Virus record (IMG/VR): IMGVR_UViG_3300033979_000663
Coordinates: 1 to 64,000 of that record
Reading direction: 5' to 3' (one strand)
Source of the DNA: a virus
Length of the DNA: 64,000 nt
This document shows, piece by piece, positions 16,301 through 24,887 of the stretch (the stretch's first letter is position 1; each line of letters starts with the position of its first letter). The notes under the pieces were generated by a model that was not told where the DNA came from, did no database searches, and saw only the letters and a list, made by a program, of their open reading frames with translations. Both the position numbers and the translations under genes were made by a program.

Positions 16301-19300
16301 AAGATAGGAATTACAAGAAAATAGAAGATAGTTTTCGTGGGTTTAAAGATAAACACCAAGCCCGAATGGATGAGGAAAGTGGTGTTTATGCAGCAGAAGA
16401 TCAAAATAGGCAACAAGTAACTGAATTATTTAGTCGGGCATATCGCCGCGCTCAGATATCAAAAGAAGGTGGTGCGGTTAGTGCTGAAGCCAGGGAAATA
16501 TTAGAGTCTACAAAGTATCGCGCTTTGTCAGGTCCAGAGATGACAAAGGTGCTTGAAGCTGAAACCAAGGCTTACGAAAAGAACAAAGAAGCTATTGACG
16601 GCAAAGTAACGGCATTACAAGCTGCACTGGAAGCGACCCAAGACCCTGCAAGACAGGAACAGATAAAACAGGATATCAAACAATTAAATGATGCCACCGC
16701 AGCAGAGAAAAAATACAATGATGCTAAACTGCAATTCATTAGAGATAGAGAATCAATAAAAACAGCCCAAGAAGGCAACAAAGACCCCATTGAAAGGGTA
16801 AATGAACTGTTCCAAGAACAATATGAAAAAGCTGCTGAACTCAGGGAGAAGATGAAGTCAGCAACAACTCAAGATGAAAAAGACTTTTTAGACTTCCAGC
16901 AAAAATCAGCAGAAGCAACCTCTGAATTAACCGCTAAGTTTGGGCAAGGCATCCTACAGAATGGTGAACTAGGTAAAAAGCAAATAAACTCATTAACTGC
17001 TGCTTACAAAGAGTTTGCTGATAACCCATTAAAAACCGAGATAGGGAATGCTGAAGACCTAAACAAAATGCGGTCTGATGCAGATAAATTCTTGGGAGAG
17101 ATACAGAACAATATTCCCAATATTTCCACAGCTACAGCCGAGTCATTAGTCAAGGCTTTACTTGCTCAAAAGGTTAAGGTTCAAGGTAGTGATATTGTTC
17201 AAAGTATTTTATCCCCAGAACAAATTCAAGAAGCAGTAGATGTACTTCAGAAGATTTATGAAAAGTCAGCACAAGACCAAATTGATATCAATAACCGCAA
17301 GGTAGCTAAAATTAACAATCAAGAAGCGTTAGGTATTAAACGCCAAACCTTAGCACAAAAAGAAATACTGGAAGTTGAGATTGAATCTAATGAGGAAAAA
17401 CTGAAATCTAAACAAAAGTATCTAGATTTACTGGTCAGCATGAATTTGATAGACAAAGAATCTGACCTGTACAAAAAACTCAATGATGAAATAGTTAACC
17501 TTCAGTATGATACAGAACAGAAGAAAACCAAGATTATTGAAGCAGCAATTAATGATAGGGTAGCTTTAAATAAGCGTGGACTTGACAAAGAACAAGCGAT
17601 CGCAGAACTTGGACGTGCCGCTAGATTGAATGAAGAACAGAAGACTCAGGATAAATTATTTGAATTACAGCAAAAGCAGAACTTAAATCAGAGAAAAGGG
17701 ATTCGTGACAGGATTCAGGATTTAAAGGCAAGAGGTGGTGATTACAATGAATTAGAAATTGAGTTATTAAAGTTGATGACTGAGTATGAAAACAACGTCA
17801 ACGACAGAAATAAACAACTCGATGCCAGAGAAAAAGAAAGGCTTAACAATCAAACCACTGAGCAGAACCAAATACTAGAAAAAGAGTTAAATTCACTTGA
17901 ACTGCAATCTAAACAACTGGAAAGACAGAAAAATATAACTGAATCCAGGAATAATGCGGTTAAAACTGAGTCGGAAATCACCCAAAGCCGATTAGAATTG
18001 CAATTGCGGGTGACGGGTGATATTCAGAAGCAAGCAGATATTGAATATGCGATCGCTAAGGAGAAGATTAAAAACCTACAATTATCCCAGAAGATTGAAA
18101 GGGAGAATTTAGTCACCCAACGTCAATTACAAACAATTGCCATTAACAGAGAGATTGTTGCCAACAAGATAGCCCAAGCTGAGAACCAGAGAGCGATCGC
18201 TGCTTTAAAAATTGATTTACTCCGTGCCAAGAATGAGAAGCGTTCCCTTGATGAAATTAAAGCAATGGAACTACAACTATTCTCAATGGAGGAACAGTCA
18301 AGGGTACTTGGTGAAACTGGCAAGGGGCTAGAGGCGAACAAGGAAACCCAGGAAAAGGTCGCCGAAAATACTGAACGTGAAGTGTTGGCACGGCAGAAGA
18401 TTAGTATGGCTGGGGGGATATTAGATGAACACCAAGCTAAGATTAATCAGATACTTGCTAAATACGATAAACAGATAGAGCAAGCTAACCTTTACACCAA
18501 ACAGATAGAGGTACAGAATATTCGTCTCACTGCCCAATCCGAGGCAATGGGTAGGGTATATGACTTGCAGAATCAAATCATGGATTCTCAGAAGTCGGTA
18601 TTGGAAAGTAGAACAAACCGATTGACTGGTGAGTTACAGATTGCCATGAATTTGACGACATCTGAAACCAAGAGACGTGATTTGGCTCAGACGATCGCTC
18701 AAATCAAACTCAGGACATTAGACAGACAACAGGAGATTGAACGCAGGGTTTTAGAGATTCAGTTATTACAAAACAAAGCTGCACTTGAAAGAGAAAAAAT
18801 TCAACTCCGAACCCAGCAATCACAGAATAATGCCGATACATGGGGATCTTTTGCTAACCTACAAAAAGTATTGGCAAGTGATAAATCTACTGATGCAGAG
18901 AAGAAATCAGCACTCTATGACTTGCAAGCAAAACAGGAACAAGGTGCTTCATTAGCATACCAACAGCAAGCTCTTGGGGAGAAAGAAAGATTACAAGACT
19001 TCCTGGCAAATAACCAACGTAGCAATCTTAGAGACAGCCAATCATTAGCTAGAACACAAGCTGAGTATGAGGTAATTGGAACTTTATCACCTGGAGCGCA
19101 AAGAAGGGAGGGTCGAAAACTAAGAGACAGAATCCTTCGTGATAATTTAGGAATCACCCCCTATAGTGGTCCAATCAATGGGGGGATGATGGCGGAGGAT
19201 CAGAATAAGCAGGATTGGAGAAATCTGCGAAATATGAACAGACGGGGTGGTATTGATGTGGGTATGCCTAATGCACCACAAATAACCCCTGATATTAGCT

Positions 19301-19581
19301 ATGAAGAGTTCCGTAAAAACTACCTATCCAGGCAACAAGAGTTCTTAGTTCCACCCTCAATAAAAATGCCCTCCTTGGATACAAATATCCAGAAGGGCAA
19401 AGGAGAGAACACCAGGTCGGATGCTGGTACTACTATAGCTGAAATGAAGTTAATAGTAGAAGCTATCAACATTGATGTTACCAGTAATGCAAGCCCCAAA
19501 GATGCCGCTAAAGATGTGAAGCAAGCTATTTTAGATGAGTTGCATGATCTGACGGCTAAGGTGAAAACTAAATTGAAGTAG
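13336..19581 (+). CDS. tail tape measure protein
   Basis: 2081 residues, by far the largest gene. It has an Ala/Gly/Thr-rich N-terminal region, hydrophobic helices around residues 680-860 (for example LGTTIKALWISFGPLAIAIG), and then more than 900 residues of charged coiled coil rich in Q, E, K and L. This is the usual build of a tape measure. At about 0.15 nm per residue it predicts a tail near 310 nm, a long siphovirus tail. It follows the chaperone pair as expected. The minus-strand frames inside it are shadows. Confidence 0.92.
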   Translation: MPSNATAIIELVGKDNGLSAIVVKNTNAISELTDAAIAGTSGMSQYATATNDLGDAFRGIGGTAVEATKSVVNLGSSTTQAYNDIAKGSERTIKAADLLGNRFAEMALSAAGFSKQTDAVNSVLQPTAGFFSTVTDEATGLGKAFQVINQLEKPLVGGLDRVSTTAGGLGDALSNLGGVGQFAAQGLFAVSNAAASLAGITGTVDTIGDLYQVMEQIQEVAPDVASGIGEIAGAGVGIGQGVLGVTDLNTELYLAAQAGKKFGNEMTKSLSGVFVKFADLKSQVTQTITVLSAMAGTFTDLALHLKDFGKGLETVRNLGFDTQAMEIANSIGLIGENLVFNTEASKNFANAAVAAFSKVEDSLAFITTLPSGQAAGIPMLSKQLDDLVNGPLNNMISKGEAASAMYQSLSAGIGATTGKLKESQPFLEAALKLSTGTDTAASTTVETLAKLTYAYNLNVKDATTTAAKLNGIVEEGIITFPQLAGGIGRVAGVAAQAKVPMNELMGSIAALTKTMSADDAMTGYMSLLNAIAGAGEQSKKAASELGVQFDLQAVKAKGLLNVLKDLYDKSGGNVERIKEIIPDSLAFGTSLTLMTTAFKEAKEKTDIIAGKGAEDLEKLFGGRNQSMVRQMTSLVNGYEEVLSGFGEKFADNFKPGVEFLRIMLERFQQMPEPIKETIGAIVSFNMGLEKASGFISILVGGIAKVGVALAIMRISSLAMTGQLGLLRTAAMGVFQAFVAGTGRTAALTTAFNTLTGAQQIAVATTAGFTRATTLLSKVNEILTTDITRLIRRHVILAQYTDLSTSSEKASAIAKGILAAATKGLSAAMTFLGTTIKALWISFGPLAIAIGAAVVIFQTLSEVISFNILGFKSARAEAEEYAAKLIDLGEATKSYIDILGEETKAVDKSVQGYKERIKQLDELRKKEKDPGRRQAIEDEIKNNKTLLKAQQEKEDKKYTGFFNTGVLPFAEGVTKGLYSVASFMSPEEAKDRNYKKIEDSFRGFKDKHQARMDEESGVYAAEDQNRQQVTELFSRAYRRAQISKEGGAVSAEAREILESTKYRALSGPEMTKVLEAETKAYEKNKEAIDGKVTALQAALEATQDPARQEQIKQDIKQLNDATAAEKKYNDAKLQFIRDRESIKTAQEGNKDPIERVNELFQEQYEKAAELREKMKSATTQDEKDFLDFQQKSAEATSELTAKFGQGILQNGELGKKQINSLTAAYKEFADNPLKTEIGNAEDLNKMRSDADKFLGEIQNNIPNISTATAESLVKALLAQKVKVQGSDIVQSILSPEQIQEAVDVLQKIYEKSAQDQIDINNRKVAKINNQEALGIKRQTLAQKEILEVEIESNEEKLKSKQKYLDLLVSMNLIDKESDLYKKLNDEIVNLQYDTEQKKTKIIEAAINDRVALNKRGLDKEQAIAELGRAARLNEEQKTQDKLFELQQKQNLNQRKGIRDRIQDLKARGGDYNELEIELLKLMTEYENNVNDRNKQLDAREKERLNNQTTEQNQILEKELNSLELQSKQLERQKNITESRNNAVKTESEITQSRLELQLRVTGDIQKQADIEYAIAKEKIKNLQLSQKIERENLVTQRQLQTIAINREIVANKIAQAENQRAIAALKIDLLRAKNEKRSLDEIKAMELQLFSMEEQSRVLGETGKGLEANKETQEKVAENTEREVLARQKISMAGGILDEHQAKINQILAKYDKQIEQANLYTKQIEVQNIRLTAQSEAMGRVYDLQNQIMDSQKSVLESRTNRLTGELQIAMNLTTSETKRRDLAQTIAQIKLRTLDRQQEIERRVLEIQLLQNKAALEREKIQLRTQQSQNNADTWGSFANLQKVLASDKSTDAEKKSALYDLQAKQEQGASLAYQQQALGEKERLQDFLANNQRSNLRDSQSLARTQAEYEVIGTLSPGAQRREGRKLRDRILRDNLGITPYSGPINGGMMAEDQNKQDWRNLRNMNRRGGIDVGMPNAPQITPDISYEEFRKNYLSRQQEFLVPPSIKMPSLDTNIQKGKGENTRSDAGTTIAEMKLIVEAINIDVTSNASPKDAAKDVKQAILDELHDLTAKVKTKLK

Positions 19582-19601
19582 GTAGGATGCCACAAAACAA
19601 A

Positions 19602-19632
19602 AAGCGATCGCATCCACCAAATGCGATCGCTT
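19602..19632. terminator. HIP1-based bidirectional hairpin between convergent genes
   Basis: AAGCGATCGCAT and ATGCGATCGCTT form a perfect 12-bp stem with a 7-nt loop, flanked by AAAA on the left and TTGTTCT on the right. It lies between the tape measure and the convergent minus-strand gene, a good bidirectional terminator made from two HIP1 sites. Confidence 0.6.
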
Positions 19633-19639
19633 GTTCTAA

Positions 19640-19656
19640 ATATTCGACTCGAACAT
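19640..19656. repeat. 17-bp palindromic element copy
   Basis: ATATTCGACTCGAACAT, directly abutting the stop codon of the minus-strand gene. Confidence 0.75.
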
Positions 19657-20945
19657 TAAGCAGGTTGTCCAAACATGGCGATTTCTTCTGCTTCTAACAT
19701 TTTCTTGCACTGACGTAGTTCAACGGTAGTCAGGAGTTGACGACTTTTCTTACTGAAGTTATTCATCAAGAAGCTTTTGGCATCTTGATCACTCCAGTTC
19801 AATGAATTAACTAATTTCCCGATATCTTCCATTAGAGAAGCCCGTTCTACTGTTTCACTGTCAGAAAAAGCAGGAGCATTACTAACCACTGGTTTCACGG
19901 TGACTGGCGCAGGAGGTGAGTAGGGTGTCCCACCGTAGACGTAGTTAGCATCGTAGTCACCGTAATCTTCATCATCAGCATACACAGGTTGCTGTGTTTG
20001 CTGAATCTGCGGTGATTGCTGTTGGGTGACAACCTCACCCCAACCCTTGTAGGTTTCGTGATCAGCTAGTATCTGTTGCCCAAACTGGGTTTTCTTGCTA
20101 ACAAACAAATCTTGCCAGTGGACATAGTGAAGCTTAATGAGGATATCTTTACTTTTACCCCTACCTATTACCTCAGTTTTACCTACTTTTGTGGTGTCAG
20201 TAGTTGGACACATTCTTTCAGCGATAAAGCAACTCATTGCCCCTTCTGCACCGTTATCAAGGTAGTTACCTTTTAATCCGACCCTTATTGCAAATACTGA
20301 AAGTGCGAGGATGTTTTCATTAAATCTGTCACCTTCTAGCTTGACACCTCTCTCCTTGGCAACTTCTACCATGCAACGATTTATTTCGTCCCGGAACAAT
20401 CGCAACTCAATACCAAAACTGGTATCAAATGCAGTCTTAGTTGTCATCTGGATAGGTAATGGGTGTAATGGCTCATTGTTGTCATTGACAACATATAAAA
20501 CTTGTCTGCTCGCTCTCCAATAAGCCTGATTGGTGCGATCGCTCGCGTTCTTTCCTGCTTCCGTTAATTCTGATTGCCCATTTACATTCCTGTAGCAGTA
20601 ATCAACGGGTCTTTTCTTTCCTGGCATAAGCTCATGGTATGCCAATATTGGTGTCCGTTTGGGGATTATAAACCTTGCCCAGTCCGCCACCGGGTTTCCA
20701 TCTTCAGTTATTATTCGAGGGGAAATAGCGTCTTTGGGAACTCTTTTTTGGTCAATAGAAACCGTGTATTTAGCAAAACCCCAAGGTTCTTGTATTGAAA
20801 AGTCTGCTGCTGCTACTCTATCTGGCTCTAATACAAAGCCAAAATGCTGTTCAGGCACTTTTGCTGTCAACAGCATCAAAGTAGGCAAGGTTTTTCTCGC
20901 GGAAACGTCGCCAGAGTAATCCGAAGGATCAAATTCATTATTCAT
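19656..20945 (-). CDS. cyanobacterial plasmid/phage protein with annealing-protein-like C-terminus
   Basis: 429 residues. The N-terminal ~310 residues are conserved-looking but not assigned; the layout resembles cyanobacterial DUF5895-type proteins. A Q/P/Y/D-rich linker follows (310-370), then a short helical C-terminal domain (LNWSDQDAKSFLMNNFSKKS, then LLTTVELRQCKKML). Such W-S-x-x-x-x-x-F-L...K-x-S-R...L-T modules end several cyanobacterial ssDNA-binding or annealing proteins. A role in phage recombination is therefore possible but not shown. Confidence 0.5.
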   Translation of the reverse strand: MNNEFDPSDYSGDVSARKTLPTLMLLTAKVPEQHFGFVLEPDRVAAADFSIQEPWGFAKYTVSIDQKRVPKDAISPRIITEDGNPVADWARFIIPKRTPILAYHELMPGKKRPVDYCYRNVNGQSELTEAGKNASDRTNQAYWRASRQVLYVVNDNNEPLHPLPIQMTTKTAFDTSFGIELRLFRDEINRCMVEVAKERGVKLEGDRFNENILALSVFAIRVGLKGNYLDNGAEGAMSCFIAERMCPTTDTTKVGKTEVIGRGKSKDILIKLHYVHWQDLFVSKKTQFGQQILADHETYKGWGEVVTQQQSPQIQQTQQPVYADDEDYGDYDANYVYGGTPYSPPAPVTVKPVVSNAPAFSDSETVERASLMEDIGKLVNSLNWSDQDAKSFLMNNFSKKSRQLLTTVELRQCKKMLEAEEIAMFGQPA

Positions 20946-21022
20946 GGTTGCCAGCCCGATTGAGGTTTTCTAGAAGTTTTCAAGTAACAATTTCATTGTA
21001 CACTACTCGACTTGTTTTGTCA

Positions 21023-21622
21023 CTACCTTTTTAAAACATTTTCCTCATCACCCTTAATCTCTTTTATCTCACGTAATATGGACTGGTAGGACTTAGATAG
21101 TTCAATAATGGACTTTAACTCTTCTGATTTCTGCGCCAGTAAAATATTTTCCAGTCCTTCTATCCGCTTGATAAGCTCGGAAATGCGAGAATGATAAGCT
21201 TGCGATGCTTTAATGTCAGACAGTTCTATATGGAAAGAACTTAGTTTCTCTGTTAGTCCGAATAACTGGGAAGTGGTGCTATTGTAATTTTGCATCAATA
21301 AAGAAGTATCTCGATGCACGCTGCTGATTTCTTCGTCTTGAGCTAAGTTTCTCCTCTCAAGCTCTTTTGATATGGATTCTATCTTTCTCTCAAGTTCTTG
21401 AATTGCAGCATCTTTTTTTTCAGCTTCCTTTTGTTTTGCAGATTGCTGTTGCTGAATAAAAGCATAAATTAAAGACACAACCCCAGATACCGCACTGGCT
21501 ATGCCTAAATATTCAACTAATCTACTAATAGAAGGATGATAGGCATTGATTACGATCACTAATATCCCACCAAGGAAGAAAAGTATAAGGAAAACAAGAC
21601 TTTTATCTAGATTCATATTCAA
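21023..21622 (-). CDS. membrane-anchored coiled-coil protein
   Basis: 199 residues. Two N-terminal hydrophobic helices (VFLILFFLGGILVIVINAY and YLGIASAVSGVVSLIYAFI) are followed by about 130 residues of coiled coil rich in Q, E, K, S and L. Its start overlaps the end of the FHA gene by 20 bases, so both are on one transcript and translationally coupled. It may be the membrane partner of the FHA protein. No enzymatic motif. Confidence 0.65.
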   Translation of the reverse strand: MNMNLDKSLVFLILFFLGGILVIVINAYHPSISRLVEYLGIASAVSGVVSLIYAFIQQQQSAKQKEAEKKDAAIQELERKIESISKELERRNLAQDEEISSVHRDTSLLMQNYNSTTSQLFGLTEKLSSFHIELSDIKASQAYHSRISELIKRIEGLENILLAQKSEELKSIIELSKSYQSILREIKEIKGDEENVLKR

Positions 21623-21992
21623 CCGTTACGTCAATCTCTTCTTGTCTTTCCTTAAATACAACACTTGGATATTCTGCGTTTTGATAGAATGTAATTACAT
21701 CGTTATGAGCGAGAATATGTTCCTTTACCAAACATTGATTTACCCATGTTCCGTTAGTTGATGGTTTCCCTAAAAGCATTCCATCTCGCAACCTATAAAA
21801 GCTATGAGATCGAGTGTAATCATACATTAAAGTAATAGTACAATGGTAACGAGAGACAAAATCACATTCAATTTGAATATCAGCAGTAGAACGAGGGTGT
21901 TTACGTCCAATCACGACTTGTCCCATATTTCTTAAATCTAAGATTGTTCCTGCCGCTAATATTGTTCCAGAATAAACCAATATTTTGACCAC
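21603..21992 (-). CDS. FHA-domain protein
   Basis: 129 residues, a single forkhead-associated domain. VVIGR (26-30), SRYH (47-50) and STNGTWVN (78-85) are the canonical phosphothreonine-binding motifs. FHA domains read Thr phosphorylation by Ser/Thr kinases. The same element encodes a kinase-like protein at 2.85 kb, so the pair could form a phospho-signalling link. It is followed by an overlapping membrane coiled-coil gene. Confidence 0.85.
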   Translation of the reverse strand: MVKILVYSGTILAAGTILDLRNMGQVVIGRKHPRSTADIQIECDFVSRYHCTITLMYDYTRSHSFYRLRDGMLLGKPSTNGTWVNQCLVKEHILAHNDVITFYQNAEYPSVVFKERQEEIDVTVEYESR

Positions 21993-22044
21993 CGAACACC
22001 TACTTTTTAAAAAATTACAATTTTAATTTACTTTTAGCAAAAAT

Positions 22045-22548
22045 ATGACTTGCAATTCAGATTTTCAGTATCTATATATAGCTTGCGACGCATCATTGCA
22101 AGTGGCGTACAATGCCCCAGAAGAATGGTTTGTAACTGGATATTTAAGAATACCTATTCAACCGGATGAATATACCAAACTCAGGGATGGTGAAGCACCT
22201 AAATTAGCAAGAACATTTGGTACAACTACCTACCGAATTAAATTAAGAGAAATAGGGTTTTCCGTGCAATTAGCAGAAGATGATGCGAGGTTGCGATACA
22301 TTTTAGAACATATAGAAAAAACAAGTATTACAAACAGTCATATTACCCCCGTCACGGTGCTTGACTATGTAAGTCCTGATCCAGAGGCTTTCATGGCAGC
22401 AGTAACAGTAAATAGCAACCCCTACACAATCAGAAGAGGAACGATTGAGGTTGAACCTGGGAGTGGAACGATGGGAGAAAAAACTAGCCGAAAGGGAACT
22501 GGTGGTTTAAAATTTGTTTTTCGTCAAACCCAATTAAGCAAAGCGTGA
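22045..22548 (+). CDS. phage protein of unknown function (strand-rich)
   Basis: 167 residues, strand-rich with balanced charge; a typical phage structural composition. It is divergent from the FHA gene, with 52 bases between starts that must hold both promoters. It is followed after seven bases by a 387-residue gene, probably the same operon. No family was recognised. Confidence 0.6.
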   Translation: MTCNSDFQYLYIACDASLQVAYNAPEEWFVTGYLRIPIQPDEYTKLRDGEAPKLARTFGTTTYRIKLREIGFSVQLAEDDARLRYILEHIEKTSITNSHITPVTVLDYVSPDPEAFMAAVTVNSNPYTIRRGTIEVEPGSGTMGEKTSRKGTGGLKFVFRQTQLSKA

Positions 22549-22555
22549 GGTTTCC

Positions 22556-23719
22556 ATGTACTACGGGCTACCTGTTAATCAAGATCATGGGTTAAGAGAA
22601 ATAGAGTTTTTGTGGTCACGCAGGACAATTGACTCTTATGTTGATTTAAAAATAAACGATATTGAAAAAACACTATGGAGAAACACACGCACAGGAGTAG
22701 TGACCCAGTGGAACAAGTCTATGATTAGCGACATAACAAAATTAGGTGGCGAAGTTATAGATGGATATATCGAAATATCAAGATTACCAATCGCTGCACA
22801 ACACAGATTAGCGATAGAACAAATAAATAAGTTACAAAACAACATTATTGATTTAGCAAATAATTTAATTTCAGGAAAAACCAAAGGCAAAAAAGGATTA
22901 ACTAAAATCCCTGAAATTGCAGCACAATTATCTAGTGAATTAAAATTTTATCCAGTATTACGAGTGGGTGAATTAATTAGTAATGCGATCGCCCAATTAC
23001 TAGAAGCAGTTGAGGAATCCGAAATTACTTGTTTGCTAGATATCGTAGATCAATCGAGGTTTGGACAACTGAATAGTATGGCCATATCTTCTCAATGGGA
23101 GGATAATTGTCTACTACTCACGGAAATAGCAGAGAAAAAGCTCTTTAGGTTTACCCACCCATCCTTTGAGGAATATTGCAAATCAGTTAAAATCAGTTCC
23201 GGTTCTCGACGGGTAAAGGTAGGTAAATTAATCAAGCGGTTTAAGGCTGCTGATTTACCCTTACCTAGCAACCGTGGCCAAGCCGAAATCGTTGCAGAAA
23301 TACCAATTGAGAATCAGATTGTCGTTTGGACAGCCCTGCTATCTTTGGATAAAAAGATTACATCCTCACTGATTCGTGATGTCCATAAGCAATTACTATA
23401 CAAGCAAGTAAACCAACCGCAACTACAAGATTCATCGGTGTTGCAAAACAAGATTCAATCCCTGGTCAATAAACATGGGCTAATCTTGGATAAAAACATC
23501 AAGGCTTTCCTTGATTCTGTAAAAGGAGATGCTAACCCCATAGAAATCAGAATGATTCGGGCTGCCCTGGATGGTCTAAGACAGCAAGTTGGCAAAGAAC
23601 CTGATGTATTTGCATCACCAAAAACATCTGCGGCGTTGCTTCCTTTTTCGCCATTCCCTCTATTCCTTGCGAAAAGAACTGCTCAAGCAAATTCCGATCA
23701 GGAACTTGTAGCTTGCTAA
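22556..23719 (+). CDS. phage protein of unknown function
   Basis: 387 residues, mostly helical. It begins MYYGLPVNQDHGLREIEFLW. The central part (EQINKLQNNIIDLANNLISG) is coiled. The last 173 bases overlap the convergent sigma-factor gene, so the C-terminal ~57 residues, including the low-quality AALLPFSPFPLFLAKR stretch, are encoded antisense to the sigma C-terminus. A shorter ancestral protein is possible. Function unknown. Confidence 0.55.
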   Translation: MYYGLPVNQDHGLREIEFLWSRRTIDSYVDLKINDIEKTLWRNTRTGVVTQWNKSMISDITKLGGEVIDGYIEISRLPIAAQHRLAIEQINKLQNNIIDLANNLISGKTKGKKGLTKIPEIAAQLSSELKFYPVLRVGELISNAIAQLLEAVEESEITCLLDIVDQSRFGQLNSMAISSQWEDNCLLLTEIAEKKLFRFTHPSFEEYCKSVKISSGSRRVKVGKLIKRFKAADLPLPSNRGQAEIVAEIPIENQIVVWTALLSLDKKITSSLIRDVHKQLLYKQVNQPQLQDSSVLQNKIQSLVNKHGLILDKNIKAFLDSVKGDANPIEIRMIRAALDGLRQQVGKEPDVFASPKTSAALLPFSPFPLFLAKRTAQANSDQELVAC

Positions 23720-24299
23720 GTAAAATGTCGGTGTTGAATGCGATCGCACTCAGGTAATCCTTGGCAAAGGCATAGTCAAATTTGGACGACTCCGAACAGA
23801 GTAATGTTTCTGGTAATTCCTTGGTACACCCTCTACTCATAGCAGCAGCGTGTTTAATTTCCACAACACTACTTACAGGGATTGCTAACGCCTGAGCTAT
23901 TTCTGCTTCACCCCAGTTAGGATTCTTTCTGGAGAGGGTATTTATCTTGGCATGGGTTTCGTGCCAACCTCTAGGGATTTTAGCGATCGCCGCATGATCT
24001 CTCAGGAAGTGCTGAATCTCTCCATCTATGTAGAGAACGGCGTAGGAACTGAAAACATTTCTGGCTTTTGGGTCATAACGGTTTAATGCTTTAATTAGCC
24101 CAACACACCCTAACTGAAATAAATCATCAAATGGTTCAGCACACTTAGAGAGGAAAGTATGCGATCGCTTTCTAACTAAGTTTGAATATATCTTTACTAA
24201 GTTTTGTAATTTTTTCTTCTTTTTTTCTGGGTCTATTTCATCGGTATATTGTTGATGGAGAACCCTCAATTGTTCTGGAGAATAAGGATTTTTACCCAT
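23547..24299 (-). CDS. sigma-70 family RNA polymerase sigma factor (SigB/F-like)
   Basis: 250 residues from Met at 24299; an upstream 23-residue extension is possible but less likely. Region 2 is clear: DDLFQLGCVGLIKALNRYDP, then FSSYAVLYIDGEIQHFLRD. Region 3 (WGEAEIAQALAIPVSSVVEI) follows and is the usual helix-turn-helix type. A typical region 4 is not evident; the C-terminal part is short and unlike the family. It may direct late phage transcription. Its 3' end overlaps the convergent gene. Confidence 0.8.
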   Translation of the reverse strand: MGKNPYSPEQLRVLHQQYTDEIDPEKKKKKLQNLVKIYSNLVRKRSHTFLSKCAEPFDDLFQLGCVGLIKALNRYDPKARNVFSSYAVLYIDGEIQHFLRDHAAIAKIPRGWHETHAKINTLSRKNPNWGEAEIAQALAIPVSSVVEIKHAAAMSRGCTKELPETLLCSESSKFDYAFAKDYLSAIAFNTDILLSKLQVPDRNLLEQFFSQGIEGMAKKEATPQMFLVMQIHQVLCQLAVLDHPGQPESF

Positions 24300-24498
24300 G
24301 AATACCTCGATTGGAATATTTCTAGCTATCAGCGTCTTTAACCGGGATAGCGATCGCACCCAAGACATGATTAGTGCGATCGCTGCTTGTTACTCGGAAC
24401 AAGATGCAGTAGATATTGTAAGACCAGCGCTAGAAATATTCACCCCTGCCGACAGGGAATGGTTTGATGAAGTGATGAAAAATGCTAGATGGCATTAA
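24298..24498 (+). CDS. small acidic protein, uncertain
   Basis: 66 residues, ATG directly back-to-back with the sigma start (starts overlap by two bases). The second half (DAVDIVRPALEIFTPADREW) looks like genuine helical protein sequence. Divergent pairing with the sigma gene would suit a regulator, but there is no motif and no good ribosome site. Confidence 0.35.
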   Translation: MNTSIGIFLAISVFNRDSDRTQDMISAIAACYSEQDAVDIVRPALEIFTPADREWFDEVMKNARWH

Positions 24499-24600
24499 AA
24501 AACTTGCTTTACCAAATGCTTGCCAAAAAGTTCCATCTACCGTAATAGATCCACCAGCATTACTAATAGGAATTGGATTGCATCGTTTAAAATCATAATT
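24430..24600 (-). pseudogene. possible frameshifted 3' part of the adjacent minus-strand gene
   Basis: In a different minus frame from the gene at 24600-24773, the DNA encodes RCNPIPISNAGGSITVDGTF and a following WQAFGKASFLMPSS, which looks like real coding sequence but has no start codon. A single-base indel would join it to the upstream gene. It overlaps the small plus-strand gene. Confidence 0.35.
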
Positions 24601-24773
24601 TAAATAAATAACTGCTTTAATATTGCGATCGCATTATGATAATCCCTATCAAGATGTGCTGTCATCGCTTTGTTGATGTAATAAAATCCGTCTTCTCTTT
24701 TTTCGATTCTGCCATTGTTTTTATTGCCAAATCCATCAAGCAATGATTGGAGTTTTTGAGTTAAATTGTCCAT
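24600..24773 (-). CDS. small protein, possibly truncated by a frameshift
   Basis: 57 residues starting MDNLTQKLQSLLDGFGNKNN and ending DYHNAIAILKQLFI. Helical with a Lys/Arg/Asp-rich centre. The frame ends where a different frame takes over with plausible coding sequence, so the original product may have been about 110 residues. HIP1 is at the 3' end. Confidence 0.45.
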   Translation of the reverse strand: MDNLTQKLQSLLDGFGNKNNGRIEKREDGFYYINKAMTAHLDRDYHNAIAILKQLFI

Positions 24774-24887
24774 AATTACATGATAAATATTTTTGTAGAT
24801 AGGGTTAATTTAATTGGATTAAGTTAGCTATTGCGATCATTGTGGAATTATAGCGATCGCAATAGCTAATACGAGGGCTGACATAAA

